NCBI GenBank assembly: GCA_905210995.1
Contig: CAJLZE010000054.1
Location: 1 to 15,491, forward strand
Length of the DNA stretch: 15,491 nt
From: an uncultured Anaerotruncus sp.
GTDB lineage: Bacteria; Bacillota; Clostridia; Oscillospirales; CAG-272
Reading direction: 5' to 3'
A program made the translations under genes and the position numbers. Position 1 is the first letter of the stretch, and each line of letters begins with the position of its first letter. The notes beneath the pieces are model-generated. The model searched no databases. It was not told the DNA's origin and was given only the letters and a program-made list of their open reading frames with translations. Positions 1-7,056 of the stretch are shown here, piece after piece.

Positions 1-2
1 CA

Positions 3-1820
3 TGTGCCTTTCCGGCTCTTTGGGCGATATCATGTCCGGCTCCGGCACCGCAGCAGCCGATAAAGAAACAGCCGGTACATGCGACGATACCCGACGAGAT
101 CACGGTCGGCGAGCTTGCATCGCGTCTCAAGGTCACGGCGGCTGAGGTCATCAAGCGCCTTATGATGATGGGCGTTATGGCGACCGTCAACCAGGTCGTC
201 GATTTTGACACCGCGGCTCTCGTTGCCGACGAGCTGGGCGCCGAGGTCACGCGCGAGGTCGTTACGTCCATTGAGGACCGCCTCTTTGACGAGGGCGAGG
301 ACAGCGCCGACGATCTTGTCGAGCGCGCACCCGTCGTGTGCGTCATGGGTCACGTTGACCACGGCAAAACATCGCTGCTCGACGCTATCAGAAACACCCA
401 TGTCACCGCCGGCGAGGCGGGCGGCATCACTCAGCATATAGGCGCTTACCGTGTTCGCGTAAAGGGCAAGGATATAACCTTCCTTGACACGCCGGGGCAC
501 GAGGCGTTCACCGCAATGCGCGCACGCGGCGCTATGGCTACGGATATTGCCATTCTTGTCGTTGCCGCCGACGACGGTATCATGCCGCAGACGGTCGAAG
601 CTATAAACCATGCCAAGGCTGCGGGCGTTGAGATCATCGTTGCGATAAACAAAATGGATAAGCCGGGCGCCAACCCCGATAACGTAAAGCAGGAGCTGAC
701 GAAATACGACCTCGTTCCCGAGGAATGGGGCGGCGACGTCATGTGCGTTCCCGTGTCCGCGCTCAAGCACACGGGCATCGACGATCTGCTCGAGGACATC
801 CTGCTTATCGCCGAGGTAAAGGAATACAAAGCCAACCCGAACCGCCGCGCAAAGGGCGTTATAATCGAATCCAAGCTTGACAAGGGACGCGGACCCGTTG
901 CCACGGTGCTCGTTCAGAACGGTACTCTCCGCAGCGGCGACATCGTGATAGCAGGCACCTCGGTCGGACGTGTAAGAGCAATGACCGACTATGCCGGACG
1001 TACCGTAAAGGCTGCGACTCCGTCAATGCCCGTAGAGATAACCGGTCTTGCCGATCTTCCCGCCGCGGGCGACGAATTCAACGCCGTTGAAAACGAAAGA
1101 ATGGCGCGTGAGCTTGCCGAGCGCCGCCGTTCGAAGGCAAAAGAGGACACCTTCAAGGCCAATACCCGTGCGAACCTCAACGATCTGTTCGCGCAGATCT
1201 CCGAGGGCGTCAAGGAGCTCAATATCATCGTCAAGGCAGACGTTGTCGGCTCCGCCGAGGCCGTAAAGCAGTCGCTTGAGAAGATCTCCAACGATGAGGT
1301 GAAGGTAAAGGTCATCCACTCCGCCGCGGGCGGCATCACCGAGGGCGACGTTATGTTTGCCGCGGCGTCAAACGCCATTATCGTCGGCTTCAACGTCCGT
1401 CCCGATAAGTCCGCTCTCGACTCTGCCGAGCGCCAGGGCGTGGATATCCGCACTTACCGCGTTATCTACGAGTGCATCGACGAGATCACGGCTGCTATGA
1501 AGGGCATGCTTGCTCCGAAGTACAAAGAGGCTCTCCTCGGTCATGCCGAGGTCAGACAGGTCATCCATGTTCCTAATGTCGGCTTTATTGCCGGTTCGTA
1601 TGTTCAGGACGGCAAGATCACCCGCTCCTCTCTCATACGTGTCGTGCGCGACGGCGTTGTGGTGTTTGAGGATAAGATATCCTCGCTGCGCCGCTTCAAG
1701 GACGACGTGCGCGAGGTGGCTCAGGGCTACGAGTGCGGCGTAGGTCTTGAAAAGTTCAACGATCTCAAGCCCGGCGATGTGCTTGAGGCGTATGTGATGG
1801 AAGAAGTAAAGCCGGACTGA
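3..1820 (+). CDS. infB: Translation initiation factor IF-2 (5'-truncated by window edge)
   Basis: IF-2 is the GTPase that brings initiator fMet-tRNA to the 30S subunit and promotes 50S joining in the cytoplasm. The frame is open from base 3, so the Met codons near 162 are internal and the start lies upstream. About 605 residues are visible. In order: the end of a Pro/Lys-rich linker; an IF2_N-type segment (ITVGELASRLKVTAAEVIKR) at about residues 35-85; the G domain with G1 GHVDHGKT at visible residues 116-123, G3 DTPGHEA and G4 NKMD; then the beta-barrel domain II, domain III and C-terminal fMet-tRNA-binding domain, ending intact in EEVKPD. All GTPase motifs are present. In most Firmicutes rbfA follows infB; here a NUDIX gene follows after 4 nt. 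Identification is secure; only the N-terminal extension is missing. Confidence 0.97.
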   Translation, partial: CAFPALWAISCPAPAPQQPIKKQPVHATIPDEITVGELASRLKVTAAEVIKRLMMMGVMATVNQVVDFDTAALVADELGAEVTREVVTSIEDRLFDEGEDSADDLVERAPVVCVMGHVDHGKTSLLDAIRNTHVTAGEAGGITQHIGAYRVRVKGKDITFLDTPGHEAFTAMRARGAMATDIAILVVAADDGIMPQTVEAINHAKAAGVEIIVAINKMDKPGANPDNVKQELTKYDLVPEEWGGDVMCVPVSALKHTGIDDLLEDILLIAEVKEYKANPNRRAKGVIIESKLDKGRGPVATVLVQNGTLRSGDIVIAGTSVGRVRAMTDYAGRTVKAATPSMPVEITGLADLPAAGDEFNAVENERMARELAERRRSKAKEDTFKANTRANLNDLFAQISEGVKELNIIVKADVVGSAEAVKQSLEKISNDEVKVKVIHSAAGGITEGDVMFAAASNAIIVGFNVRPDKSALDSAERQGVDIRTYRVIYECIDEITAAMKGMLAPKYKEALLGHAEVRQVIHVPNVGFIAGSYVQDGKITRSSLIRVVRDGVVVFEDKISSLRRFKDDVREVAQGYECGVGLEKFNDLKPGDVLEAYVMEEVKPD

Positions 1821-1824
1821 GAGC

Positions 1825-2250
1825 ATGATCCATGAAAAATCCTGCGGCGCGCTGGTCGTGCGCCGCGGCAAGGATGGCAAAAGATATATCCTCATGATAC
1901 GCCAGCGTCGCGGCGGCAACCGCTCATTCCCCAAGGGACATGTCGAGGTCGGCGAGACAGAGCTCATGACCGCAGAGCGCGAGGTGTTTGAGGAGACGTC
2001 GGTGCGGATAAAGATCACTTCCGCATTCCGTAAGACGGTCAACTATCAGCCGGCGCCCGGCGTTGACAAGGAGGTCGTGTACTTTCTTGCCTTTACCGAT
2101 TGTGAGGCGACCTCGGCGCGCAAGGGCGAGATAGCCGACGTCGAATGGGTGAGGCTCGACCATGCGGAAAAATACCTGGTACACGAGAATGACCGCATCG
2201 TCCTCCGTGCCGCCCTGCTCACGCCTGAGCTTGCCGGACAAAAATATTGA
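1825..2250 (+). CDS. NUDIX hydrolase, diadenosine-tetraphosphatase-like
   Basis: This 141-residue single-domain NUDIX hydrolase would cleave a nucleoside diphosphate linked to another moiety. The Nudix box runs from G38 to V60: G38, E44, R52-E53 and the metal-binding E56-E57 are all present. The usual Gly near the end of the box is Ser59. The FPKGHVE lead-in resembles bis(5'-nucleosyl)-tetraphosphatase (Ap4A hydrolase) relatives, but substrate cannot be read from sequence, so a general housecleaning NUDIX is equally possible. The ATG lies 4 nt after the infB stop, so the two are probably cotranscribed and perhaps translationally coupled; only a weak GAGAG-like Shine-Dalgarno precedes it. An intrinsic terminator follows directly. 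Confidence 0.9.
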   Translation: MIHEKSCGALVVRRGKDGKRYILMIRQRRGGNRSFPKGHVEVGETELMTAEREVFEETSVRIKITSAFRKTVNYQPAPGVDKEVVYFLAFTDCEATSARKGEIADVEWVRLDHAEKYLVHENDRIVLRAALLTPELAGQKY

Positions 2251-2258
2251 AAATTTGA

Positions 2259-2300
2259 ACGGGTCTGCCGTGCGTCGGTGCGGCATGCCCGTTTTATTTT
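2259..2300 (+). terminator. Intrinsic terminator after infB-NUDIX unit
   Basis: The arms ACGGGTCTGCCG (2259-2270) and CGGCATGCCCGT (2281-2292) pair except for a two-base internal mismatch and enclose a 10-nt loop. A T-rich tail (TTTTATTTT, 2292-2300) follows. It sits 8 nt after the NUDIX stop and marks the end of the infB transcription unit. Confidence 0.85.
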
Positions 2301-2343
2301 TGATCGCGGCATAGCATTTTTGAACAAAATGTACGCAGAAGGG

Positions 2344-2372
2344 TTGATTTGCCTTCCGATGTATAGTATAAT
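2344..2372 (+). promoter_or_regulatory. Sigma-A promoter for the solute-binding lipoprotein
   Basis: TTGATT at 2344-2349 and a perfect TATAAT at 2367-2372 are separated by 17 bp. This places the transcription start near 2379 and gives a leader of about 65 nt before the ATG at 2444. Confidence 0.8.
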
Positions 2373-2443
2373 TTAATCGGCAGATGGGCGGCGGTGCCGC
2401 CCGTGACGCAAATAAAGCTGTACATCGTAAGGAGATCCCGGTC

Positions 2444-3946
2444 ATGAAAAGATTCATAAGTCTGATCCTCGCCTTATTGCTCGCGGCGTTCACGCTCGTT
2501 TCGTGCGCCGACAAGCCCGACGGTACCGATGACGTCACAACGACGGCAGACGCTGCCGCAGCATCCTCCGATACGCCCGAGAGCGAGGCGGTGACAAACG
2601 GTCTGCCGCCCGAGCTTTCATACAAGGGAGAGACGATCGTGTTCGTCAGCCGCGACAGCGACTTCGTGCGCGATGAAGTTTCCGTTGAAGAAAACGACGG
2701 CGACATTATCCACGCCGCCATCGCAAAGCGCAACGCCGATATGGAGGAGCGCTTCGGTATAATCATCAAAAACGAAAAGCTGACGGGCGACAACTATGTC
2801 GTGACCAATGCCGTAAAAAAAGCGCTGAACACGAATCTTCATACATACGATATCGTTGCAAACAGTTGCTATTCGACGATCATGTCTACCGGCGACGGCA
2901 TACTTTACAACCTTGAAAAGCTGAAATACCTCGATCTCACCGCGCCCTATTGGTCTCAGGGCTTCAATGACGCGGCGTCGATCGGCAAGGGACAGTATAT
3001 GTGCACGGGCGCGGCGTCGCTGGCGCTCTACCGCCTTATGTTCGTTACATTCTTCAACCGCGACCTGCTCACCACATGGGGCGAAAAATCGCTTTTCGAT
3101 GTCGTCAACGACGGCGAGTGGACGCTCGATTATCAGATAAGGCTCGGAAAGCAGTATTATTCCGACAACGACGGCAGCTCGAGCGTCACAAAGGGCGACA
3201 CCGTCGGCATGATCTCGTCAACGCTTTCCTACATCGACCCCTACTGGTCAAGCTGCAAAAACCCGATACTTACCAAGACCGACGATAACTGGTACGATTA
3301 TTCGATCGACGTTGACCGCCTTTCTACCACGTTGCGCAAGGTCACAGAGCTGTTCTATGACGCGAATTCGTATATCGTCACCTCGGGCAGTGACAGCGAA
3401 CGCCTCAACGAGATAGGTCAGATGTTTGCGGGCGGCACGGCCGCTACCGCAACGCTGCGCCTCTGCGCGTCCGAGACAGAATATCTGCGCGATATGAAGG
3501 ACAAATACGGCGTGATCCCCTGCCCGAAGCTTGACAAGGATCAGGATGATTATTACACCTTCCTGCACGACCAGTTCACCGCGTTCGGCATATGCCGGCC
3601 CGTTGACGAAGAGCGTGCCGAAATGCTCGGTGCAGTGCTTGAATATATGGCATGGAGCAGCTATATCAATGTCGTTCCGGTATATTACAACGTTGCGCTG
3701 AAGTCGAAATATATGCAGGACAGCGCCTCGTGGGAGATGCTCGACAAGATTTATTCGGGCATCTATATCGATGCCGGCGTGCTTTACACAAAGGTGCTCA
3801 GCTCGGTGCATCAGCTCCCCCGCAAGATCGTGACGGACCAGGTCGATACCACGGCATCAAGATTCAAACAGATGAAGGCGCCGGTCGAAGCCAGCCTCAA
3901 GAGGCTTCAGGAGTCTATACGGGCCCTTCAGGAAGCGGGATCGTAA
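2444..3946 (+). CDS. ABC-type extracellular solute-binding lipoprotein (orphan)
   Basis: This is a predicted 500-residue lipoprotein anchored outside the membrane. The start is the ATG at 2444 because AAGGAGA (2429-2435) precedes it and the signal peptide begins there (MKRF, a Leu/Ala-rich core, lipobox LVSC with Cys21). A longer open frame from 2384 lacks a ribosome site. A Thr/Ala/Asp-rich spacer (about 22-57) leads into a body with the look of family 1 solute-binding proteins, which usually deliver sugars or oligosaccharides to an ABC permease: segments such as ETIVFVSRDSDF, a YDIVANS strand and KYGVIPCPKLDKDQDDYYT. No permease or ATPase gene lies nearby, so it either works with transport genes elsewhere or has another binding role. 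Ligand unknown. It is a single-gene unit between its own promoter and downstream hairpins. Confidence 0.75.
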   Translation: MKRFISLILALLLAAFTLVSCADKPDGTDDVTTTADAAAASSDTPESEAVTNGLPPELSYKGETIVFVSRDSDFVRDEVSVEENDGDIIHAAIAKRNADMEERFGIIIKNEKLTGDNYVVTNAVKKALNTNLHTYDIVANSCYSTIMSTGDGILYNLEKLKYLDLTAPYWSQGFNDAASIGKGQYMCTGAASLALYRLMFVTFFNRDLLTTWGEKSLFDVVNDGEWTLDYQIRLGKQYYSDNDGSSSVTKGDTVGMISSTLSYIDPYWSSCKNPILTKTDDNWYDYSIDVDRLSTTLRKVTELFYDANSYIVTSGSDSERLNEIGQMFAGGTAATATLRLCASETEYLRDMKDKYGVIPCPKLDKDQDDYYTFLHDQFTAFGICRPVDEERAEMLGAVLEYMAWSSYINVVPVYYNVALKSKYMQDSASWEMLDKIYSGIYIDAGVLYTKVLSSVHQLPRKIVTDQVDTTASRFKQMKAPVEASLKRLQESIRALQEAGS

Positions 3947-3964
3947 CAGAGACATATCATTTTT

Positions 3965-3996
3965 GGTGTGCCGCGCCAAGGGCGCGGCACACCTTT
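3965..3996 (+). terminator. Perfect 13-bp hairpin (family H1, copy a), likely terminator
   Basis: GGTGTGCCGCGCC (3965-3977) is perfectly complementary to 3981-3993 around an AAG loop, with a short TTT after it and a T-rich stretch just before it. It starts 18 nt after the lipoprotein stop, so termination is a natural role, although the T-tract is weak. A near copy lies at 4100-4127. Confidence 0.6.
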
Positions 3997-4009
3997 CCGT
4001 AAGGTAACG

Positions 4010-4033
4010 GCGACTAAACGGCGTTCGGCCGTT
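4010..4033 (+). repeat. Hairpin family H2, copy a (partly degenerate)
   Basis: These 24 bases differ from 4064-4087 at only three positions. The inner stem AACGGC/GCCGTT (4017-4022 with 4028-4033) closes a GTTCG loop. The outer half of the right arm, present in copy b, is not preserved here (GCATGAG follows). Confidence 0.6.
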
Positions 4034-4057
4034 GCATGAGATCACTGATACTGCCGG

Positions 4058-4098
4058 AAATAGCGACTAAACAGCGTTCAGCTGTTTAGTCGCTATTT
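4058..4098 (+). terminator. Perfect 18-bp hairpin (family H2, copy b), terminator-like
   Basis: The left arm (4058-4075, beginning AAATAGCGACTAAACAGC) is perfectly complementary to 4081-4098 around the loop GTTCA, and T's continue to 4099. The stem followed by TTTT would work as an intrinsic terminator on the plus strand; the matching A's on the left give a U-rich tail on the minus strand too. It sits 32 bp upstream of the -35 element of the next promoter and could insulate it. Confidence 0.7.
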
Positions 4099-4099
4099 T

Positions 4100-4127
4100 G
4101 GTGTGCTGCGCCAAAGCGCAGCACACC
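4100..4127 (+). repeat. Perfect 12-bp hairpin (family H1, copy b)
   Basis: GGTGTGCTGCGC (4100-4111) pairs perfectly with 4116-4127 around a CAAA loop. It matches copy a at 3965-3993 in the same orientation, including the preceding TTTT, with one stem pair changed from C-G to T-A. It ends 2 bp before the TTGACA of the promoter at 4130. Confidence 0.65.
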
Positions 4128-4129
4128 GC

Positions 4130-4158
4130 TTGACATCCTGCCCCAAAACGTGTAAAAT
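4130..4158 (+). promoter_or_regulatory. Consensus sigma-A promoter for the beta-propeller lipoprotein and nrdG
   Basis: A perfect TTGACA (4130-4135) and TAAAAT (4153-4158) are 17 bp apart. The implied leader is about 45 nt and contains a small inverted repeat (GGATCG at 4175-4180 with CGATCC at 4191-4196) just before the Shine-Dalgarno GGAGG (4199-4203). Confidence 0.85.
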
Positions 4159-4208
4159 ATATATAATAACAAGCGGATCGGCAAGGTCCGCGATCCACGG
4201 AGGTAGAA

Positions 4209-6083
4209 ATGCTGACGCATAAAACAAATGCAATAAAAAGGGCTTTGGCGGCGATGATCGCGGCGATGATGCTCGTCATGCTTTTTGCGTGCAACGGGAA
4301 CGGCAACGGTGACGGCAGCGACGGCAGCAGTTCGGCGGACGACGCGCCCGAGCTCGTAACGCTTTGCGCCGACGGAGCTTCGGAGTATAAGATCGTTCGT
4401 CCCGATTCGGACTACGGCAAGGTGCTCAAGGAAGCGGTTGGCGCACTGCGCACTGCGGTGAAAAAGGCGGCAGGCGTTGAGCTTGACGTTGCCGAGGATT
4501 GGGTAAAGGACACGGCTGACATTCCGGGCGCCGCCAAGGAGATACTTGTCGGTGCCACGAACCGTCCGGAAAGCATTTCGGCACTGAAGGAGCTCAAGAC
4601 CGACGATTTCTGCGTCAGATTTTTTGCGGAAAGCGGCAGGGTGGTTATCGTCGGCGGCAGCGACGAGGCGACCTCCGAGGCAGTGGACTATTTTATAAAG
4701 AATTTTGCGGGCACGGACGGCGGCGGTGTGGCTATGAAGAGCGATTTCTGTTATTTCGGGCGCGGCAGCTATGAGGTCGAAAAGCTGACCGTCGACGGCA
4801 GCGACATATCAGGGTTCGAGATAGTCATTCCCGACAACGCGAACCGCGACGAAAAGTTTGCGGCGTCGGTCATAGCGCAGGCTGTTTCCGCAAAGACGGG
4901 CGTGGCTCTTACTACCGTGACTGTCAAAAAGACGTCGGGCGGACCGTCTTTCAGAATAGGCGGTGCGGTCACGTCCGTGACCTGCGGGGCTGATGAATTC
5001 TGCGTCGGAAAAGACCCGGCGGACGCCACGGCGCTGCTTATCGGCGGCAAAAACGGTATGGCTGTTGCTGCGGCACGTGCGTTCGTCAGAAATTATATAG
5101 ACGGTTTGTCTGGCAGCGCGGATCTTGAGGTCCCCGCGGCGGCTGCCGTGAAATTCGCCTCTGCCGTATATCCCGAGGATGCGGCGGGCATTGTCGGCGG
5201 CACGCGCATAGCACTCGCCGATCAGAAAAACTCGGGCTGCTATGTCGTTGACATAGACGGCGGCAGCAATAATACGGCGGCGCTCTGGTCATTCCGCCCC
5301 GAGGCGAAAAACGGCTTCAACGTTTCAAAGTTCGGCGACAGGATCGACGAATGCCGCCTGCGTTACAGCACGGCGCTCGGCACATATGTCATTTGCGTCA
5401 CATCCTCGTCCGGGTATGTCGCGGTCGGCGAATATCCGTCGGGAAAGTGCGTGTTTGACACATCGCTCCCCGGATACGGACCGCACTCGATAGAATATCT
5501 GCCGAGCGGAGCTGTGGCTCTTGCCTGCTCGGGCAACGGCAACGAGACAAAGGCGTCGATCAAATTCTATGCGGCTGACGAAAAGGGTAAGGTAAAGCTT
5601 CGCGCGCAGACAGTGTCGCTCGTGGGTGCGCACGGCGTTATCTGGGACGACGTGAGAGAGGTGCTGTGGACCGTCGGCACAAACAATGTCGTCGCGTTTG
5701 AGGTCACCGGCAGCGGGACCGATGCGCAGATCGCGGAGATACCGGTATACGGCGCGACTCTTCCCAAAAAGGGCGGGCATGACATTGCCGCTTTTTACGG
5801 CGACCGCGACAAGCTGTGGGTCGGCGGCGGAAATATCGTTGTGTTTGACAAGAGCACCGGTTCGTTCACCGCAGCGCCCGGCAGCGTGAGCAAGAGCGGC
5901 ACAAAGTGCATCGGCAGCCTTGACGACGGCAGGATCATCCGCACCGCCGCTACCGGCGTTTATGCGGAGCACGACACCGACCGTTTCTCGGTCTTCGATG
6001 CCGACGGTAAGCTTATTTCGGAGGTCGTGTTCGGCAGCCGTGCCTTCTACAAGGCGCGCCTGTTCAATCCGCTCTATTCGTGA
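4209..6083 (+). CDS. Lipoprotein with two tandem alpha/beta modules and a predicted beta-propeller
   Basis: This 624-residue predicted surface lipoprotein has a hydrophobic signal segment (12-27), lipobox LFAC with Cys28 and a Gly/Asn/Asp/Ser spacer. Residues about 57-168 and 200-300 are two related modules: both run I-V-x-P, a helix, a Gly strand, FCV and IVGG/LIGG followed by an Ala-rich helix. This layout resembles the non-catalytic N-terminal domains of some glycoside hydrolases (GH20b/alpha-glucuronidase type). Residues about 333-624 contain repeated beta-strand blocks (CYVVDID, CRLRYSTALG, GYGPHSIEYLPSGAVALAC, KLWVGGGNIVVFD) typical of a propeller, perhaps DUF6528-like; I am not certain of that name. 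No catalytic residues are recognisable, so binding of a glycan or surface ligand is an inference. GGAGG lies 5 nt before the ATG. nrdG follows after 9 nt, so the two are probably cotranscribed. Confidence 0.75.
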   Translation: MLTHKTNAIKRALAAMIAAMMLVMLFACNGNGNGDGSDGSSSADDAPELVTLCADGASEYKIVRPDSDYGKVLKEAVGALRTAVKKAAGVELDVAEDWVKDTADIPGAAKEILVGATNRPESISALKELKTDDFCVRFFAESGRVVIVGGSDEATSEAVDYFIKNFAGTDGGGVAMKSDFCYFGRGSYEVEKLTVDGSDISGFEIVIPDNANRDEKFAASVIAQAVSAKTGVALTTVTVKKTSGGPSFRIGGAVTSVTCGADEFCVGKDPADATALLIGGKNGMAVAAARAFVRNYIDGLSGSADLEVPAAAAVKFASAVYPEDAAGIVGGTRIALADQKNSGCYVVDIDGGSNNTAALWSFRPEAKNGFNVSKFGDRIDECRLRYSTALGTYVICVTSSSGYVAVGEYPSGKCVFDTSLPGYGPHSIEYLPSGAVALACSGNGNETKASIKFYAADEKGKVKLRAQTVSLVGAHGVIWDDVREVLWTVGTNNVVAFEVTGSGTDAQIAEIPVYGATLPKKGGHDIAAFYGDRDKLWVGGGNIVVFDKSTGSFTAAPGSVSKSGTKCIGSLDDGRIIRTAATGVYAEHDTDRFSVFDADGKLISEVVFGSRAFYKARLFNPLYS

Positions 6084-6092
6084 GGAGATAAA

Positions 6093-6785
6093 ATGAACAT
6101 TCAGGGTCTCAATAAGGTCACGCTGCTCGATTACCCGGGACGCGTGGCGTGCACGGTGTTTACGGGCGGGTGCGACCTGCGCTGCCCGTTTTGCCACAAT
6201 TCGCAGCTCGTTCTGCATCCGACATTTTCTCCGATAGACGAGGAGGAGGTGTTCGCCCTGCTGCGCCGCCGACGCGGTATAATAGACGGCGTTGCCATTA
6301 CGGGCGGCGAGCCGCTGCTGCAGCCGGATATCGAAGCTTTTATCTCACGCGTGCGTGAGCTCGGCTATTCCGTAAAGCTCGACACCAACGGGACGCACCC
6401 CGCACGTCTTGCGCATCTGCTTGAGGCGGGGCTTGTCGATCATGTTGCAATGGATATAAAGAATTCGCCCGAGCGATATCCCGAAACGGTCGGGATACCC
6501 GGTTTTGACGTGACACCGATACGCGAGAGCGTTGCGCTGCTCGTCGGCGGCAGCACAGGATACGAGTTCAGAACAACGGTGGTGGCGCCGCTGCATGACG
6601 AAGAGAGCATGCTCGGCATCGGCAGGCTGATAAAAGGAGCGGGCAGGTACTTTCTTCAGGGCTTTGCGGATTCGGGCGCGCTGATCGCCCCCGAGGGGCT
6701 TCGTGCCGTCCCGCGCGAGGAAATGGAGAAGTTCGCGGCTATCGTAGCGCCGTTTGTGGGCAGTGCGGAGCTGCGCGGCGTGTGA
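6093..6785 (+). CDS. nrdG: Anaerobic ribonucleoside-triphosphate reductase activating protein (radical SAM)
   Basis: NrdG is the radical-SAM activase that uses a [4Fe-4S] cluster, S-adenosylmethionine and a low-potential electron to create the glycyl radical on NrdD. The 230-residue product has the cluster motif C27-DLR-C31-PF-C34 within FTGGCDLRCPFCHN and the SAM-site motif GGEP at 71-74, followed by LDTNGTHP and VAMDIKNS blocks typical of the longer NrdG branch. Its Shine-Dalgarno AGGAG overlaps the stop of the preceding lipoprotein gene, and nrdD begins 271 bp downstream behind its own NrdR-boxed promoter. I see no separate promoter directly before nrdG, so it probably depends on the promoter at 4130. 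A role as activase of an unrelated glycyl-radical enzyme is unlikely given nrdD next door. Confidence 0.92.
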   Translation: MNIQGLNKVTLLDYPGRVACTVFTGGCDLRCPFCHNSQLVLHPTFSPIDEEEVFALLRRRRGIIDGVAITGGEPLLQPDIEAFISRVRELGYSVKLDTNGTHPARLAHLLEAGLVDHVAMDIKNSPERYPETVGIPGFDVTPIRESVALLVGGSTGYEFRTTVVAPLHDEESMLGIGRLIKGAGRYFLQGFADSGALIAPEGLRAVPREEMEKFAAIVAPFVGSAELRGV

Positions 6786-6883
6786 GTGTTTTCGACGGAC
6801 CTCGACATTGTGCGCGGAGTTCTTAGCCCCGCATCTAAAGCGGATACAACGCCGATGACGCGTGTGAACAAATTATACAAACA

Positions 6884-6911
6884 CGGCAGTGTGTTTTTAG
6901 ACACACTGCCG
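6884..6911 (+). terminator. 11-bp hairpin, probable terminator after nrdG
   Basis: CGGCAGTGTGT (6884-6894) pairs perfectly with ACACACTGCCG (6901-6911) around a TTTTAG loop. The T-run comes late (GATTTTT, 6917-6923), so termination may be leaky. I see no other feature between the nrdG stop and this hairpin. Confidence 0.6.
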
Positions 6912-6924
6912 AAATTGATTTTTC

Positions 6925-6940
6925 GCACAATATGTTGAGC
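6925..6940 (+). promoter_or_regulatory. NrdR box 1 (upstream, degenerate)
   Basis: GCACAATATGTTGAGC matches the 16-bp NrdR box ACACAATATATTGTGT at 12 positions. It lies exactly 31 bp upstream of box 2, the roughly three-turn spacing typical of NrdR operators, which supports it despite the mismatches. Confidence 0.75.
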
Positions 6941-6948
6941 GGCTTGCC

Positions 6949-6977
6949 TTGACAAACACAATATATTGTGTTATACT
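6949..6977 (+). promoter_or_regulatory. Consensus sigma-A promoter of nrdD
   Basis: TTGACA (6949-6954) and TATACT (6972-6977) are 17 bp apart, and NrdR box 2 fills the spacer. NrdR bound there would block RNA polymerase. The leader of about 73 nt carries two short hairpin possibilities (GCTC 6986-6989 with GAGC 6996-6999; GGCAAG 7005-7010 with CTTGCC 7025-7030), but I recognise no known riboswitch in it. Confidence 0.9.
6956..6971 (+). promoter_or_regulatory. NrdR box 2 (perfect palindrome)
   Basis: ACACAATATATTGTGT is a perfect palindrome and an exact fit to the known NrdR consensus (ACACWATATATWGTGT). The symmetry extends one base on each side (6955-6972). NrdR is the Zn-finger/ATP-cone repressor of ribonucleotide reductase genes; its own gene is not in this window. 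Confidence 0.93.
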
Positions 6978-7056
6978 TTTAAAGCGCTCCTGCGTGAGCC
7001 CGAAGGCAAGAAGGAAATGTCCCGCTTGCCCTTATAAATGAGAAAGGAAAATAAAA

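Noticed and set aside
3..46. Odd residues (Cys, Trp) in the IF-2 linker at the window edge, while the minus strand reads a Pro/Glu/Lys-rich peptide
   Set aside because: It might hint at a fold-back join at a contig end, but the stretch is too short and the linker too variable to judge.
1924..2793. Minus-strand open frame spanning the NUDIX gene, terminator, promoter and start of the lipoprotein gene
   Set aside because: It crosses clear plus-strand regulatory signals and gives a low-quality Ser-rich translation.
3965..4127. The hairpin cluster considered as a CRISPR array or attachment site
   Set aside because: The repeats are palindromic, irregularly spaced and of two types. There are no spacers of even length, no cas genes and no integrase.
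5325..6218. A 297-codon open frame on the minus strand
   Set aside because: Antisense to the propeller lipoprotein and nrdG. Arg/His/Ala-rich composition typical of a mirror frame, with no motif.
6978..7056. nrdD leader considered as a riboswitch
   Set aside because: Only two small hairpins of 4 and 6 bp are possible and no conserved core of a known class (cobalamin, purine and so on) is visible; NrdR boxes explain regulation.
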